A DNA stretch of 64,000 bases from Corynebacterium hansenii. Lineage in GTDB: Bacteria > Actinomycetota > Actinomycetes > Mycobacteriales > Mycobacteriaceae. The position numbers and the translations under genes were made by a program. Position 1 is the first letter of the stretch. Every line of letters begins with the position of its first letter. The notes beneath the pieces were generated by a model. It did not search any database and had not been told where the DNA came from. It worked only from the letters and a program-made list of their open reading frames with translations. The DNA lies in NCBI RefSeq assembly GCF_030408795.1, contig NZ_CP047211.1, forward strand, positions 2,046,001 through 2,110,000, in the 5' to 3' direction. Below, one piece after another: positions 9,066 to 18,033 of this stretch.

Positions 9066-10526
9066 GTGACCACCCTAGACGCGCATCACCGGTTCCGTGC
9101 TCTGCTCACCCGCGCGGAAAGCCTGCTTGAACGGGGTGAACCCGGGTGGCGGGAGCTTCTGCGCGACGCCCGGCGCATGGCCGCCGGGTTCGATTCGGAT
9201 CCCGGGATCGACCAGTCGGTGAGCGACGACGCCTCGATGCGCCTGGGCCTGTTCGACTCGCACGTGGCCATGCTCGACGGCGACGGTGCCGGCGCGCTGG
9301 CCCACGTCGATGCGGCGATCTCGCACTTCGAACGGCACCGCCTGCGGTCCGGGCTGCCGCGCGCCATGTTCGCCGACGTCGAATTCGACCTCCGGTCGGC
9401 GCGCTTGGCGGTGCTGCACCACATCGGCGAGAAGGAGGCCGTCGACGCGGAGCATGCGCGGTTGATCGCCATCGCCGGAGAGGCGGCCGCCGGCTCGAGC
9501 GGGGGCACGGACGGCGGCAACGACGATCGCGGCATCCGTCTGCTGCTCATCGCCGGCGATCTGGCCCGGGACCGCCATGACCCCCATTCCGCCATCGCCG
9601 CGTACCGGGAGGCGGTGCGGGCCGGCCGCAAGCGCCCGGAGCTGCTGGGCCCCGCTCTGGTGAGCCTCGCCGGGGCGGAGGCCGCGGCGGGCGATGCGCG
9701 GGCGGCCGCGCGCACGGCGGCCCGGGCCGAGGCCCTCGTCGCGGGCCTGCCGGACCAAGTGGCCCGGCTGCGGGAGGCGAAACGCGCCATCGCCGCTCTG
9801 CGCGTCGACGAGGACGCACTGGCCGCCGTCTCCTACGACTACCTGGAATTGGCCGCCGAGCACGCCGGGGCCATCCACCGCACGTATCTGACCGAAGCCG
9901 CCTCCGGCACGGCGTTGGCGGCGCGGCTGTCGGGCGATCACGGAACGGCGGCACGCCAGTTCCTCGATCTCGCCGAACGGGCGGCGACGCGGGCGCACCG
10001 GGCGCTCCTGACCGCGCGGGCCGCCGAGGCCGCGCATGCGGGGGCGGTTGCGGCGGTCGATGCCGCAGCCCGGTCCCGCGCGCTGTCGCTGCTCGACGAC
10101 GCCGACGCCCTCGCCGCGGACGATCCCCAATTCGCCACCGGCCTGACCGTGCTGCGCGCCGCGCTGGCGACCCAATGGCCGTACACCACCCACGACGACT
10201 ACCGGGAGCTGCTGCCCAATGTGCAGGCGGCGGCGATTGCCCTGCGCCACGCCGCGCTGGCCGGCGACACACCGGCGGCCAGGCGCGCGCATGCCGACGC
10301 CCACGTGACGTCGGCCATCGAACTCGCCTGCCACATCGCCTTCATCACGGGCCGCCCCGACCAGGTCGCGGCGATGGCCGGTTTCGCCGCGGCGACCCCG
10401 GCGCTGCGCGTCATCGGGCCGTCGCTGATGGTCGGTCCCCCGCCGATGACGGACGGCTTGGACGACGCCCACGGCATCGCTTCACGACGATTCGGTCTCC
10501 GGGTCCGGCGCCCGGGTGAATCGTGA
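9066..10526 (+). CDS. TPR-like all-helical protein
   Basis: A 486-aa, almost entirely alpha-helical, alanine-rich protein with no signal peptide. Repeating helix pairs with TPR-like spacing can be seen, for example HSAIAAYREAVRAGRKRPEL, LVSLAGAEAAAGDARAAART and ATRAHRALLTARAAEAAHAG; the repeats are degenerate. TPR arrays act as peptide-binding or scaffolding modules. GTG at 9066 is chosen because upstream in-frame sequence is antisense to the neighbouring gene; there is no strong ribosome-binding site. Divergent from the coupled hypothetical pair across 33 bp. A TPR protein next to a CHAT protein suggests a partner or sensor role, but that is inference. Confidence 0.65.
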   Translation: MTTLDAHHRFRALLTRAESLLERGEPGWRELLRDARRMAAGFDSDPGIDQSVSDDASMRLGLFDSHVAMLDGDGAGALAHVDAAISHFERHRLRSGLPRAMFADVEFDLRSARLAVLHHIGEKEAVDAEHARLIAIAGEAAAGSSGGTDGGNDDRGIRLLLIAGDLARDRHDPHSAIAAYREAVRAGRKRPELLGPALVSLAGAEAAAGDARAAARTAARAEALVAGLPDQVARLREAKRAIAALRVDEDALAAVSYDYLELAAEHAGAIHRTYLTEAASGTALAARLSGDHGTAARQFLDLAERAATRAHRALLTARAAEAAHAGAVAAVDAAARSRALSLLDDADALAADDPQFATGLTVLRAALATQWPYTTHDDYRELLPNVQAAAIALRHAALAGDTPAARRAHADAHVTSAIELACHIAFITGRPDQVAAMAGFAAATPALRVIGPSLMVGPPPMTDGLDDAHGIASRRFGLRVRRPGES

Positions 10527-10871
10527 CCCGATTGATACATCCGGCAACGACATTCACCTCGTTTCGGGCCGCAGCATTCGACCTGCCTGGACATTCGCCG
10601 ATGGTGGCGGGGATCACGTTTCAGACACGGGCGACCTCACATGCCACGCACATCCCATCCGTCACGCATTCGGACGGTCGCCCACACTGTGCGTGAACGT
10701 CATTTTCCTTACCGTGGTTCATGTCGGTCACCCGAGATCGGCGGGACGCACCCCGGCCCCGCCGCCGCGGTGGCCGGACGGGCACGAGCCCGAGCCAGAC
10801 CGCACGAATACGGCGGCCGCCGAAACCCCGGCGACCGCGATGTGAAAGCAGTCAACGGAAGGAAGCTCGAC
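10527..10871 (+). other. Intergenic region upstream of PRC-barrel gene
   Basis: This 345-bp gap holds a widely spaced inverted repeat (GGTGAAT at about 10515-10521 and ATTCACC at about 10547-10553) that may form a terminator for the TPR-like gene. I find no coding potential with family resemblance. The promoter of the stress gene must lie here, but I cannot assign a sigma-factor class by eye. Confidence 0.4.
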
Positions 10872-11756
10872 ATGACCACCGAGAAGAACATCAAGGATCT
10901 CTTCAACGCCACCGCGTACGACCGCAACGGCGACAAGCTGGGCTCGATCAAGGAAGTTTTCGTCGACGACAACACCGGCCAGCCCACCTTCATCGAGGTC
11001 GGCCACGGGCTGTTCGGAATGGCCAGCAGCCTGGTCCCGATGCGCGGCCACCGTCTGTCGGGCGACGAGCTGAAGCTCGCCTTCGACAAGGACCGCATCA
11101 AGGACGCGCCGAACCTCGACGCCGACGAGCACCTGACCCCCGAGGATCAGCGCCGCATCTACGAGCACTACCGCCTCACCGACGCCCGCGACGAGGAGCG
11201 CTACGCCTCCGACGACCGCCGCGACCGCGACCATGGCCGCCGCGAGGCCGCCGCCGGTGCCGGTGCGGGTGCGGGTGCCGGGCTCGGCGCCGCCGGCGAG
11301 CGCGCCGAGAGCCGCCCGGGCCAGGTCCACGACCATCCGGATCACGGCCACCGCGACCACGCCGGCGACGACGCGATGATCCGCTCGGAGGAGCGCCTGA
11401 ACGTCGACAAGCAGAACGTGGAGACCGGCGAGGTCCGCCTGCGCAAGCACGTGGTCACCGACACCGAGACCGTCGAGGTCCCCGTCACCCGCGAAGAGGT
11501 CCGCGTCGAGCGCGAGCCCATCACCGACGCCGACGCCCGCGATCTCTCCGGCCGCGACGCCGCCATCGGCGAAGACGAGGCTTCGGTGACCCTCCACGAG
11601 GAGCGCGTCAACGTGTCCAAGGAGTCCGTGCCCGTGGAGAAGGTTCGCCTGGACAAGGAAACCGTGCGCGACACCGAGACCCACACCGAGGAAGTGCGCA
11701 AGGAGCAGATCGACGCCGACGGCCTCGAGGGCCGCGACGGCCGCCACGCGCGCTGA
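10872..11756 (+). CDS. PRC-barrel and DUF2382 (YsnF-like) stress protein
   Basis: A cytoplasmic 294-aa protein. The N-terminal PRC-barrel (about residues 5-75: ATAYDRNGDKLGSIKEVFVD, PTFIEVGHGLFGM) is followed by a charged linker with His/Asp/Arg-rich and AGAGAGAGLGAA low-complexity parts. The C-terminal DUF2382 domain (about 170-290) consists of two related halves built on EERLNVDKQNVETGEVRLRK and EERVNVSKESVPVEKVRLDK. PRC-barrel/DUF2382 proteins are typically induced by general stress in Gram-positive bacteria, mechanism unknown. AAGGAAG 9 bases before the ATG supports the start. Monocistronic with a hairpin terminator after it. Confidence 0.88.
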   Translation: MTTEKNIKDLFNATAYDRNGDKLGSIKEVFVDDNTGQPTFIEVGHGLFGMASSLVPMRGHRLSGDELKLAFDKDRIKDAPNLDADEHLTPEDQRRIYEHYRLTDARDEERYASDDRRDRDHGRREAAAGAGAGAGAGLGAAGERAESRPGQVHDHPDHGHRDHAGDDAMIRSEERLNVDKQNVETGEVRLRKHVVTDTETVEVPVTREEVRVEREPITDADARDLSGRDAAIGEDEASVTLHEERVNVSKESVPVEKVRLDKETVRDTETHTEEVRKEQIDADGLEGRDGRHAR

Positions 11757-11789
11757 CGCACGCACCGGGCGCTCCGCCCGCGACGCCTC

Positions 11790-11830
11790 GACCCGCACCA
11801 TCACCGCTCCCGGTGGGTGCGGGTCGCGCC
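11790..11830 (+). terminator. Terminator hairpin after PRC-barrel gene
   Basis: GACCCGCACC (11790-11799) pairs perfectly with GGTGCGGGTC (11816-11825), 16-nt loop, followed by GCGCCGTTT. It separates the stress gene from thrC. Confidence 0.6.
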
Positions 11831-11902
11831 GTTTCCGGACAGCCGGGCGTGACGTGCGGGCGGTGGCCGTCGTCAAGCGGGCCCTTCAGTAAGGTTGGGC
11901 CC

Positions 11903-13339
11903 GTGGAATACATTTCGACGCGCGACCCGAAGCGAACCCCGGCCAAGTTCTCGGACATCCTGCTCGGCGGGCTGGCGCCCGACGGCGGCCTGTACCTGCC
12001 GGTCGAGTACCCGCGGATCGACGACGCGACGCTGACGCGCTGGCGCGGCATCCTCGCCGACGAGGGCTACGCCGCCCTGGCCGCCGAGGTGCTCCAGCTG
12101 TTCGTCGACGACATCCCGGCGGATGACCTCAAGGCCATCTGCGCCCGCGCGTACACCACGCCGAAGTTCTCCGACCCGGACATCGTCCCCGTCACCGAGC
12201 TGGAGGACGGCCTCCACATCGGCCACCTGTCCATGGGCCCCACCGCGGCGTTCAAGGACATGGCCATGCAGCTGCTCGGCGAGCTGTTCGAGTACGAGCT
12301 CGGCCGCCGCGGCGAAACGCTGAACATCCTCGGCGCCACCTCCGGCGACACCGGTTCGTCCGCCGAGTACGCCATGCGCGGCCGCACCGGCATCTCGGTG
12401 TTCATGCTGACCCCGGCGGGCCGCATGACGCCGTTCCAGCAGGCGCAGATGTTCGGCCTCGAGGACCCGAACATCCACAACATCGCCCTCGACGGCGTCT
12501 TCGACGACTGCCAGGACGTGGTCAAGGCCGTGTCCGGCGATCTGGAGTACAAGGCCGCCAACCGCATCGGCGCGGTCAACTCGATCAACTGGGCGCGCCT
12601 GATGGCGCAGATCGTGTACTACGTGTCCTCCTGGATCCGCATGACCGAGACGAACGACCAGGAAGTCAGTTTCTCGGTGCCCACCGGAAACTTCGGCGAC
12701 GTCTGCGCGGGGCACATCGCCAAGTCGATGGGCGTGCCCATCGACCGCCTGATCGTCGCGACCAACGAAAACGACGTCCTCGACGAGTTCTTCCGCACCG
12801 GCGCCTACCGCGTGCGCACCTCCGCGGAGACCCACGAGACGTCGAGCCCGTCGATGGACATCTCCCGCGCCTCGAACTTCGAGCGGTTCATCTTCGACCT
12901 GCTCGGCCGCGACGCGGAGCGGATTGCCGAGAAGTTCGGCGTCAAGGTCAAGCAGGGCGGGTTCACGCTCACCGGCGATCCGGCGTTCCCCGAGGCGTCG
13001 TCCGTGCACGGCTTCCTGTCGGGCCGCTCCACCCACGCCGACCGCATCGAGACGATCCGCGACTGCTGGGAGCGCCTCGGCGTCATGGTCGACCCGCACA
13101 CCGCCGACGGCATCCACGTCGCCCGGGGCCTGCGCGATCAGGTGGCCACGCCGATCGTGTGCCTGGAGACGGCCCTGCCGGTGAAGTTCGCCGACACCAT
13201 CAAGGAGGCGACGGGCACGGAGCCGGAGATGCCGGAGCGTTTCGCGGGGATCATGGACGCCCCGCGCCGCGTGGTGGACCTGCCCAACGACGTCGACGCG
13301 GTCAAGGATTTCATCCTGGACAACATCGCCACGAAGTAG
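11903..13339 (+). CDS. thrC: Threonine synthase
   Basis: PLP enzyme converting O-phosphohomoserine to threonine, the last step of the pathway; cytoplasmic, 478 aa, a normal length for the long (class 2) threonine synthases. The N terminus EYISTRDPKRTPAKFSDILL and LAPDGGLYLPVEYP are typical. The PLP lysine is in GPTAAFKDMAMQ, and the phosphate-binding loop is GATSGDTGSSAEYA. VPTGNFGDVCAGHIAKSMG and TNENDVLDEFF follow as in ThrC. GTG at 11903 starts the protein in register with the family. A copy of the dispersed word CGTCGTCAAGC sits 25 bp upstream (11868-11878). Two GC hairpins follow the gene. Confidence 0.97.
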   Translation: MEYISTRDPKRTPAKFSDILLGGLAPDGGLYLPVEYPRIDDATLTRWRGILADEGYAALAAEVLQLFVDDIPADDLKAICARAYTTPKFSDPDIVPVTELEDGLHIGHLSMGPTAAFKDMAMQLLGELFEYELGRRGETLNILGATSGDTGSSAEYAMRGRTGISVFMLTPAGRMTPFQQAQMFGLEDPNIHNIALDGVFDDCQDVVKAVSGDLEYKAANRIGAVNSINWARLMAQIVYYVSSWIRMTETNDQEVSFSVPTGNFGDVCAGHIAKSMGVPIDRLIVATNENDVLDEFFRTGAYRVRTSAETHETSSPSMDISRASNFERFIFDLLGRDAERIAEKFGVKVKQGGFTLTGDPAFPEASSVHGFLSGRSTHADRIETIRDCWERLGVMVDPHTADGIHVARGLRDQVATPIVCLETALPVKFADTIKEATGTEPEMPERFAGIMDAPRRVVDLPNDVDAVKDFILDNIATK

Positions 13340-13361
13340 GGTCCGGCACGCCCCGGCCGGC

Positions 13362-13382
13362 GGTGCGGCACTGCGCCGCACC
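13362..13382 (+). terminator. First hairpin after thrC
   Basis: GGTGCGGC / GCCGCACC with a 5-nt loop, 22 bp after the thrC stop; no T-run. It probably acts together with the stronger hairpin at 13413. Confidence 0.5.
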
Positions 13383-13412
13383 ACCGGATCGCTTTGCGAC
13401 GCCCGCCTTCCC

Positions 13413-13447
13413 GCGCCCCGGCCACTCGGCCGGGGCGCCACTTTTTC
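13413..13447 (+). terminator. Strong intrinsic terminator after thrC
   Basis: A perfect 11-bp stem GCGCCCCGGCC / GGCCGGGGCGC with a 4-nt loop (13413-13438), followed by CACTTTTTC. Textbook rho-independent structure ending the thrC transcript. Confidence 0.9.
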
Positions 13448-13682
13448 ACCCCCGTTACCCCCACCCCATCCCATATTCACCCCCTCGCACCACCCCCGTG
13501 AAACGCGCAGCCCAATCCGTCCCAAAGCGCCATATACCCCCGCTTTTCACCCCCAACGTTTCGGCAAAACGCGTGATCAATCCGTTATCTCGGAATTTCC
13601 CCTTTCGCGTACCAGCGACATCGGCAAGAATCGGCCCCTGCACTTGCCAGCAGCGCCCGTCCGCCGTCGAAGGAGACCATCC

Positions 13683-15506
13683 GTGCAGCGATATTCCGCC
13701 GAAACCGCGACCCCCGAATCCAACACAATCGGACACGGGGCCACGGTCGCCGTCGACGCGACCACGTCCCCCGCGAAGCGCACCTCCGCCCGCGCCGTGG
13801 ACACCGCCGCCGGCGCCACGGTGTCGACCGCCATCGCCGACGTCATCCTCGCCCGCGCCGACCACGTCTTCGGCCTGGTGGGCAACGCCAACTCGCACGT
13901 CGTCAGCCACTTGACGGCCTCGGGCTTCCCGTACACCGCCACCCGCCACGAAGCCGGCGCGGTCGCCGCGGCGGACGCGTTCTTCCGCGCCGGCGGCGGC
14001 ATCGCCGTGGCCACCACGACCTGCGGCGCGGGCTTCACCAACACCATCACGGCGCTCGCCGAGGCCAAGGCCGCCCGCGTGCCCATGGTCTACGTGACCG
14101 GCGCCGCGCCCGCCGCCGGCGCCCGCCACTTCGACCTCGACCAGGCCGCGCTGCTCGACGCGCTGGGCATCGACCACTTCACCCCCACCCCGGAGACCGC
14201 CGCAGCCGACGCGCACGCGGCGTTCGCGCTGGCGCAGACGCACCAGGAGCCGGTCGTGCTGCTGCTGCCCTTCGACCTGCAGACCGCGCCGCTCGTCGAC
14301 GGCGGCGACGTCCTCTCGCGCCCGGAGCTGCTGCGCCCGGCCCACGCCACCCCGACGCGGCCGATGTCCGATGCCCTGCGCGCCGAGCTTTCCGGCGTCG
14401 CCGACGCCCTGGCCTCCGCGCGCCGGCCGCTGATCCTGTCGGGCCGCGGCGTCGTCCGCGCGAAGGTGGCCGACCGCGTGGCCGCGCTCGGCGATCGCAT
14501 CGGCGCGCTGCACATGCACTCGGCGATGGCGCGCAACGTCATCGGCGGCGAGTGGTGCATGGGCACCGCCGGCGGCTTCACGCACCGCGCCCACGTGCCC
14601 ATCGCCCGCGACGCCGACGTCGTGCTCGTCCTCGGCGCCAGCTTCAACGCCTTCCAGGCCCGCGGCGGTTCGCTGTTCGCCCCGGATGCGACGGTCATCC
14701 ACCTCACGCTGGAGGAGCACCCGTCGAACCGGGACGTCGACGAGCGCATCCTGTGCGACCTTGGCCCCGTTCTGCCGGTGCTCGACGAAATGGTCGCGGA
14801 GCGGCTCGCCGCCCGCGACGGCGGCGAGTCCGCCGGCGCGCGGCGCACGTGGCGCGACGAACTCGGCGCGCTGCCCCCGGCCGAGGATCCCGCCACGCAG
14901 CCGGAGCTGTTCCACGAGCGCGGCGCCGACGGCCGCCTCGACCCCCGCGCCGCCCTGCGCGAGCTGGACCGCATCCTGCCCGCGCAGCGCACCGTGTGCA
15001 CCGACGGCGGCCACTTCCTCGGCTGGGTGCCCATGTACCTGAACAGCCCGGATCCGCGGGCGCAGGTGCTGGTGGGCACGGCGATCCAGACCATCGGGCT
15101 CGGCTTTCCGACGGCCATCGGCGTCGCCGCCGCCCGCCCCGGCGATTTCAACGTGCTCGTCACCGGCGACGGCGGCGGCCTGATGGCGCTGTCCGACGCG
15201 GAGACGGTTTTCCGGACCGTGCGCCGCGGCGCGGTCATCGTGATGAACGACGCCGCCTACGGCGCGGAGCTGCACCAGTACCGCGCCGAGGGCCTGGACA
15301 CCGCCTCGATGGTCATCGACGACATCGATTTCGCCGCCGTCGGCCGCTCTCTCGGTGCCCGTGGCGTCACCGTCGCGGAGATGTCCGACTTCGAGCGGGT
15401 CCGCGAGATGCTCGCCGAGGACGACTCCGGCGTCCTGGTCATCGACGTGAAGATCTCCCGCGAGGTCATCGCGGACTTCATCGCCGAGGTGCTGAAGAAG
15501 CAGTAG
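13683..15506 (+). CDS. Thiamine diphosphate-dependent enzyme, acetolactate synthase-like
   Basis: A 607-residue ThDP enzyme of the POX/AHAS family; the exact reaction is undetermined. The N-terminal Pyr domain has the catalytic glutamate in ATRHEAGAVAAADAFF and TTTCGAGFTNTITAL. The central domain shows LILSGRGVVRAK. The C-terminal PP domain has TGDGGGLMALSDAETVFRTV and ends the cofactor motif with VIVMNDAAYGAELHQY, where Asn-Asp replaces the more usual Asn-Asn. An N-terminal extension of about 45 residues is Thr/Ala-rich and unlike the core. Start GTG at 13683 with AAGGAG 10 bases upstream. It stands alone between thrC and the LppP/LprE lipoprotein gene, so context does not reveal the substrate. 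Confidence 0.82.
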   Translation: MQRYSAETATPESNTIGHGATVAVDATTSPAKRTSARAVDTAAGATVSTAIADVILARADHVFGLVGNANSHVVSHLTASGFPYTATRHEAGAVAAADAFFRAGGGIAVATTTCGAGFTNTITALAEAKAARVPMVYVTGAAPAAGARHFDLDQAALLDALGIDHFTPTPETAAADAHAAFALAQTHQEPVVLLLPFDLQTAPLVDGGDVLSRPELLRPAHATPTRPMSDALRAELSGVADALASARRPLILSGRGVVRAKVADRVAALGDRIGALHMHSAMARNVIGGEWCMGTAGGFTHRAHVPIARDADVVLVLGASFNAFQARGGSLFAPDATVIHLTLEEHPSNRDVDERILCDLGPVLPVLDEMVAERLAARDGGESAGARRTWRDELGALPPAEDPATQPELFHERGADGRLDPRAALRELDRILPAQRTVCTDGGHFLGWVPMYLNSPDPRAQVLVGTAIQTIGLGFPTAIGVAAARPGDFNVLVTGDGGGLMALSDAETVFRTVRRGAVIVMNDAAYGAELHQYRAEGLDTASMVIDDIDFAAVGRSLGARGVTVAEMSDFERVREMLAEDDSGVLVIDVKISREVIADFIAEVLKKQ

Positions 15507-15555
15507 CGGGGCGCGGGGCGGGCGGCCGCGCGCCGGCGCCGCCGTCAGCGGTCCG

Positions 15556-16203
15556 TCAGCTGTCCTGGTTGGGCAGCTCGCCGTCGAGGACGACCTTGCC
15601 TTCCGACTCGCTCCAGGTGAACTTCACCTTGGTCGTGTACTTCGGGGCCGCGGCGTTGGGCTCGCCGGATTCCTCCAGGGCCTTCCAGTCCTTGTACTCG
15701 ACCTCGAACCATCCGTCGCCCTCGCCGATGATCCACCCCTGCTGCGGATTGAGGGCGTCGACGCCGAGGTACTCGCCGTCGTGGAACATCAGGATCTTCG
15801 TGGCGAACTGCGCGTTGCCCTGCGGCATCTGATGGAACAGCGCGTACGTCAACTCGCCGCACGGGTCGAAGTTGGTCGACTCGAGTTCCCAGCGGTCGCC
15901 CGAGGCCGGAGGGTCCACCTTCTTGATGGAGTCGGAGATGACCCGCGCATTCCGGTCGACGCCGCAATCGCCGCCCGAGCCCCCTCCGCCACCGGTCGTG
16001 GTCGTCTCGGTCTCCGTCGTCGGATTCGGCTTCCCCTCGGCGCCGTCGGTTCCGGTGACGGTCGTCGTCTCGGTCACGACCTCTTCGCCGCCGTTCCCGC
16101 TCCCGCCGCCGTCGCCGCACCCCGCCAGCGCCAGTGCCAGCGCGCACGCCGCGGCGAATCCCGCCTTCGGCGCCTTGCTTGTCAAACCCTTCGCGTAACG
16201 CAT
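15556..16203 (-). CDS. LppP/LprE-like lipoprotein
   Basis: Secreted 215-aa lipoprotein. After a positively charged start comes the hydrophobic stretch AACALALALAGCGDG with a good lipobox (LAGC). A Thr/Gly-rich linker (VVTETTTVTGTDG and a GGGGGSGG run) precedes the folded domain. That domain has a cysteine pair (GGDCGVDRN and NFDPCGELTYALFH) and the phrase KILMFHDGEYLGVDAL, which resemble actinobacterial LppP/LprE family proteins of unknown function. AGGAGGG lies close upstream of the ATG. It follows the macro-domain gene by 25 bp on the same strand, so the two likely share a transcript. Confidence 0.75.
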   Translation of the reverse strand: MRYAKGLTSKAPKAGFAAACALALALAGCGDGGGSGNGGEEVVTETTTVTGTDGAEGKPNPTTETETTTTGGGGGSGGDCGVDRNARVISDSIKKVDPPASGDRWELESTNFDPCGELTYALFHQMPQGNAQFATKILMFHDGEYLGVDALNPQQGWIIGEGDGWFEVEYKDWKALEESGEPNAAAPKYTTKVKFTWSESEGKVVLDGELPNQDS

Positions 16204-16228
16204 CGTGGATCCCTCCTGATTCGTCGGC

Positions 16229-16813
16229 TCACCCGTCGCCGGGTCCGCCATCGCTTCCCCCGGTCGGCGCATCGCCCGCGCCCGGGGCATTCCAGTCATC
16301 GAACTCCGCGCGGAAGACGGACTCGAGGTCCTCGCCGAACAGCACGAAGATCACCTCGGCGACGTCATCGCGGGTGTCTTCGCTCCGCGACTCGATCGCC
16401 CGGCGCGCCGCACCGGCGACCTCTTCCCCGCTCCACCCGTAGGCGCCCGCGCCGATCGCGGGCATGGCCACCACATGGGCTCCGACCCGGTCCGCCGCGT
16501 CGAGGGCGCTGCGGAACGCCGACTCCAGCACGGCGACGTCGTTCTGACCCGCATGCTTGTTGGGCCCCACGGCATGGATGACCCATTTGGCGGGCAGGCC
16601 GTGGGCCGGGGTGATGGCGGCACCTCCCGCCGGCAGGCCGTCGCCAAGCGAATCCGCCCGCAGCTTGCGGCAGTCCTCCAGCAGCCCCGGCCCGGCCGCC
16701 CGGTGAATGGCGCCGTCGACGCCACCTCCGCCGAGCAGCGTGGAGTTCGCGGCGTTGACCACCGCATCGGCCTCCACCTCCGTGATGTCGCCCCGGATGA
16801 TGGTGATCTTCAT
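16229..16813 (-). CDS. Macro-domain protein, putative O-acetyl-ADP-ribose deacetylase
   Basis: Cytoplasmic ADP-ribose-binding protein of 194 aa. The whole fold is visible: MKITIIRGDITEVEADAVVN opens the sheet. NAANSTLLGGGGVDGAIHRA is the MacroD-type catalytic and ribose-binding loop (Asn, Gly-Gly-Gly-Val-Asp). WVIHAVGP and AMPAIGAGAYGW complete the ADP-ribose pocket. MacroD-type enzymes hydrolyse O-acetyl-ADP-ribose and mono-ADP-ribosyl groups on proteins. The C-terminal tail (GAGDAPTGGSDGGPGDG) is disordered. The next gene, a lipoprotein, begins 25 bp later on the same strand. Substrate inferred from family. Confidence 0.92.
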   Translation of the reverse strand: MKITIIRGDITEVEADAVVNAANSTLLGGGGVDGAIHRAAGPGLLEDCRKLRADSLGDGLPAGGAAITPAHGLPAKWVIHAVGPNKHAGQNDVAVLESAFRSALDAADRVGAHVVAMPAIGAGAYGWSGEEVAGAARRAIESRSEDTRDDVAEVIFVLFGEDLESVFRAEFDDWNAPGAGDAPTGGSDGGPGDG

Positions 16814-16939
16814 GGTGCGCTCCCCTCGGTAGCCTCGGGCGTTACCTTCGGGTGTACACGTATTTCACCGATCGTGTGTTTCGAATCACTCGGCGGCGGC
16901 GATTCGGGCGGTGTTTCGGGCGGCGATGCGGGCGGCGTG

Positions 16940-17956
16940 TCAGATGGTGCGCGGGCGCTCGTGCGCGTGGTGGGCGGCGGTCTCCAGCTGCAGCGTCGCG
17001 TGGCCGATCCCGAATTCGCCGGCGAGGCCCGATTCCATGTCGCACAAGATCGAGCAGGCGTCGTCGAAGCCGACGCCGTCCTCGACCGTCACGTGCGCGG
17101 TGAGCAAGGCATCGGTGCCGTGGATCGACCACACGTGCAGGTCATGGACGTCGCGGACGCCGGGCCGGGCGATCATCCACTCCTCCACCGCGCCGGCGTC
17201 GACCCCCGAAGGCGCCAGCTCCAGCAGCACCGTGCCCGCGCGGCGGATCAGCGCGACCGCCTGCGGAACCACGAGCACCGCGATGAGCACCGCGGCGACG
17301 ATGTCGGCGCGCGCGAATCCGGTCCACCGCACCACCAGCGCCGAGACGAGCACGCCCACCGACCCGAGGGCGTCGACCATCACGTGGAGCAGCGCCGCCC
17401 GCACGTTCATGTTGCTCTTGTCGCCGCCGGCGAGCACCACCGCCGCGATCACGTTGGCGGCCAGGCCGATCACCGCGATGATCAGCACCGTCCCCGAGGC
17501 GACTTCCACCGGCTCGGTCCAGCGGCGGAACGCCTCGATGAGGATCCACACGCCCGCCGCGCCGACCAGCACGGCGTTGAACAGCGCGGCGAGGACTTCC
17601 GCGCGGCGGAAACCATAGGACGCGCTGCGGGTCGCCGGGCGCGATCCGATCCAGGCGGCCCCCAGCGCCACCAGCAGGCCAAGCGCGTCGGATGCCATGT
17701 GCGCGGCGTCGGCGAGCAGCGCCAGCGAATTGGCGATGATGCCGCCGACGACCTCCGCGAGCAGGATCGTCGCCGTCAGCCCGAACGCCAGCGCCAGCCT
17801 GCCGACCCCGGTGCCCGAATGATCGTGCTCGTGGGCGCCGAAGAGCCCGTGGGAGTGATCGTGGCCGTGGGAGTGGTCGTGGTCATGACCGTGCGAGTGA
17901 TCGTGGCCGTGTGCGTGGCCCTGCCCATGCGCGTGCCCTGCTGCGTCGTTCCCCAT
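16940..17956 (-). CDS. Cation diffusion facilitator (CzcD/ZitB-type) metal exporter
   Basis: Inner-membrane proton antiporter exporting Zn(II), Cd(II) or Co(II). 338 aa with six predicted helices and a cytoplasmic C-terminal domain (ARPGVRDVHDLHVWSIHGTD). The metal site is intact: the HxxxD pair in helix 2 (ADAAHMASDALG) and in helix 5 (HVMVDALGSVG). The N terminus carries a striking His/Asp-rich metal-binding stretch (repeated HDHSHGHD units, residues about 10-48). An ATG at 17956 is preferred; a GTG at 17962 would add two residues. A DtxR-box-like sequence lies directly upstream. A short C-terminal ATAHHAHE-type tail adds more histidines. Confidence 0.93.
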   Translation of the reverse strand: MGNDAAGHAHGQGHAHGHDHSHGHDHDHSHGHDHSHGLFGAHEHDHSGTGVGRLALAFGLTATILLAEVVGGIIANSLALLADAAHMASDALGLLVALGAAWIGSRPATRSASYGFRRAEVLAALFNAVLVGAAGVWILIEAFRRWTEPVEVASGTVLIIAVIGLAANVIAAVVLAGGDKSNMNVRAALLHVMVDALGSVGVLVSALVVRWTGFARADIVAAVLIAVLVVPQAVALIRRAGTVLLELAPSGVDAGAVEEWMIARPGVRDVHDLHVWSIHGTDALLTAHVTVEDGVGFDDACSILCDMESGLAGEFGIGHATLQLETAAHHAHERPRTI

Positions 17957-17960
17957 GCCC

Positions 17961-17979
17961 ACAGGTTAGGCCACCCTAT
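17961..17979 (-). promoter_or_regulatory. DtxR-box-like sequence upstream of CDF exporter
   Basis: ACAGGTTAGGCCACCCTAT matches about 14 of 19 positions of the corynebacterial DtxR consensus TWAGGTTAGSCTAACCTWA as I recall it, including the strong AGGTTAGGC half. It touches the start codon, so binding could block initiation. Unverified. Confidence 0.35.
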
Positions 17980-18033
17980 GACAGAAATGCACACTTGAAA
18001 ACGGGAATCGTCCCCATCAGGCGGCGCCTCCGA

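Noticed and set aside
16475..17998. 507-codon plus-strand frame opposite macro-domain and CDF genes
   Set aside because: Antisense shadow of two well-supported genes.
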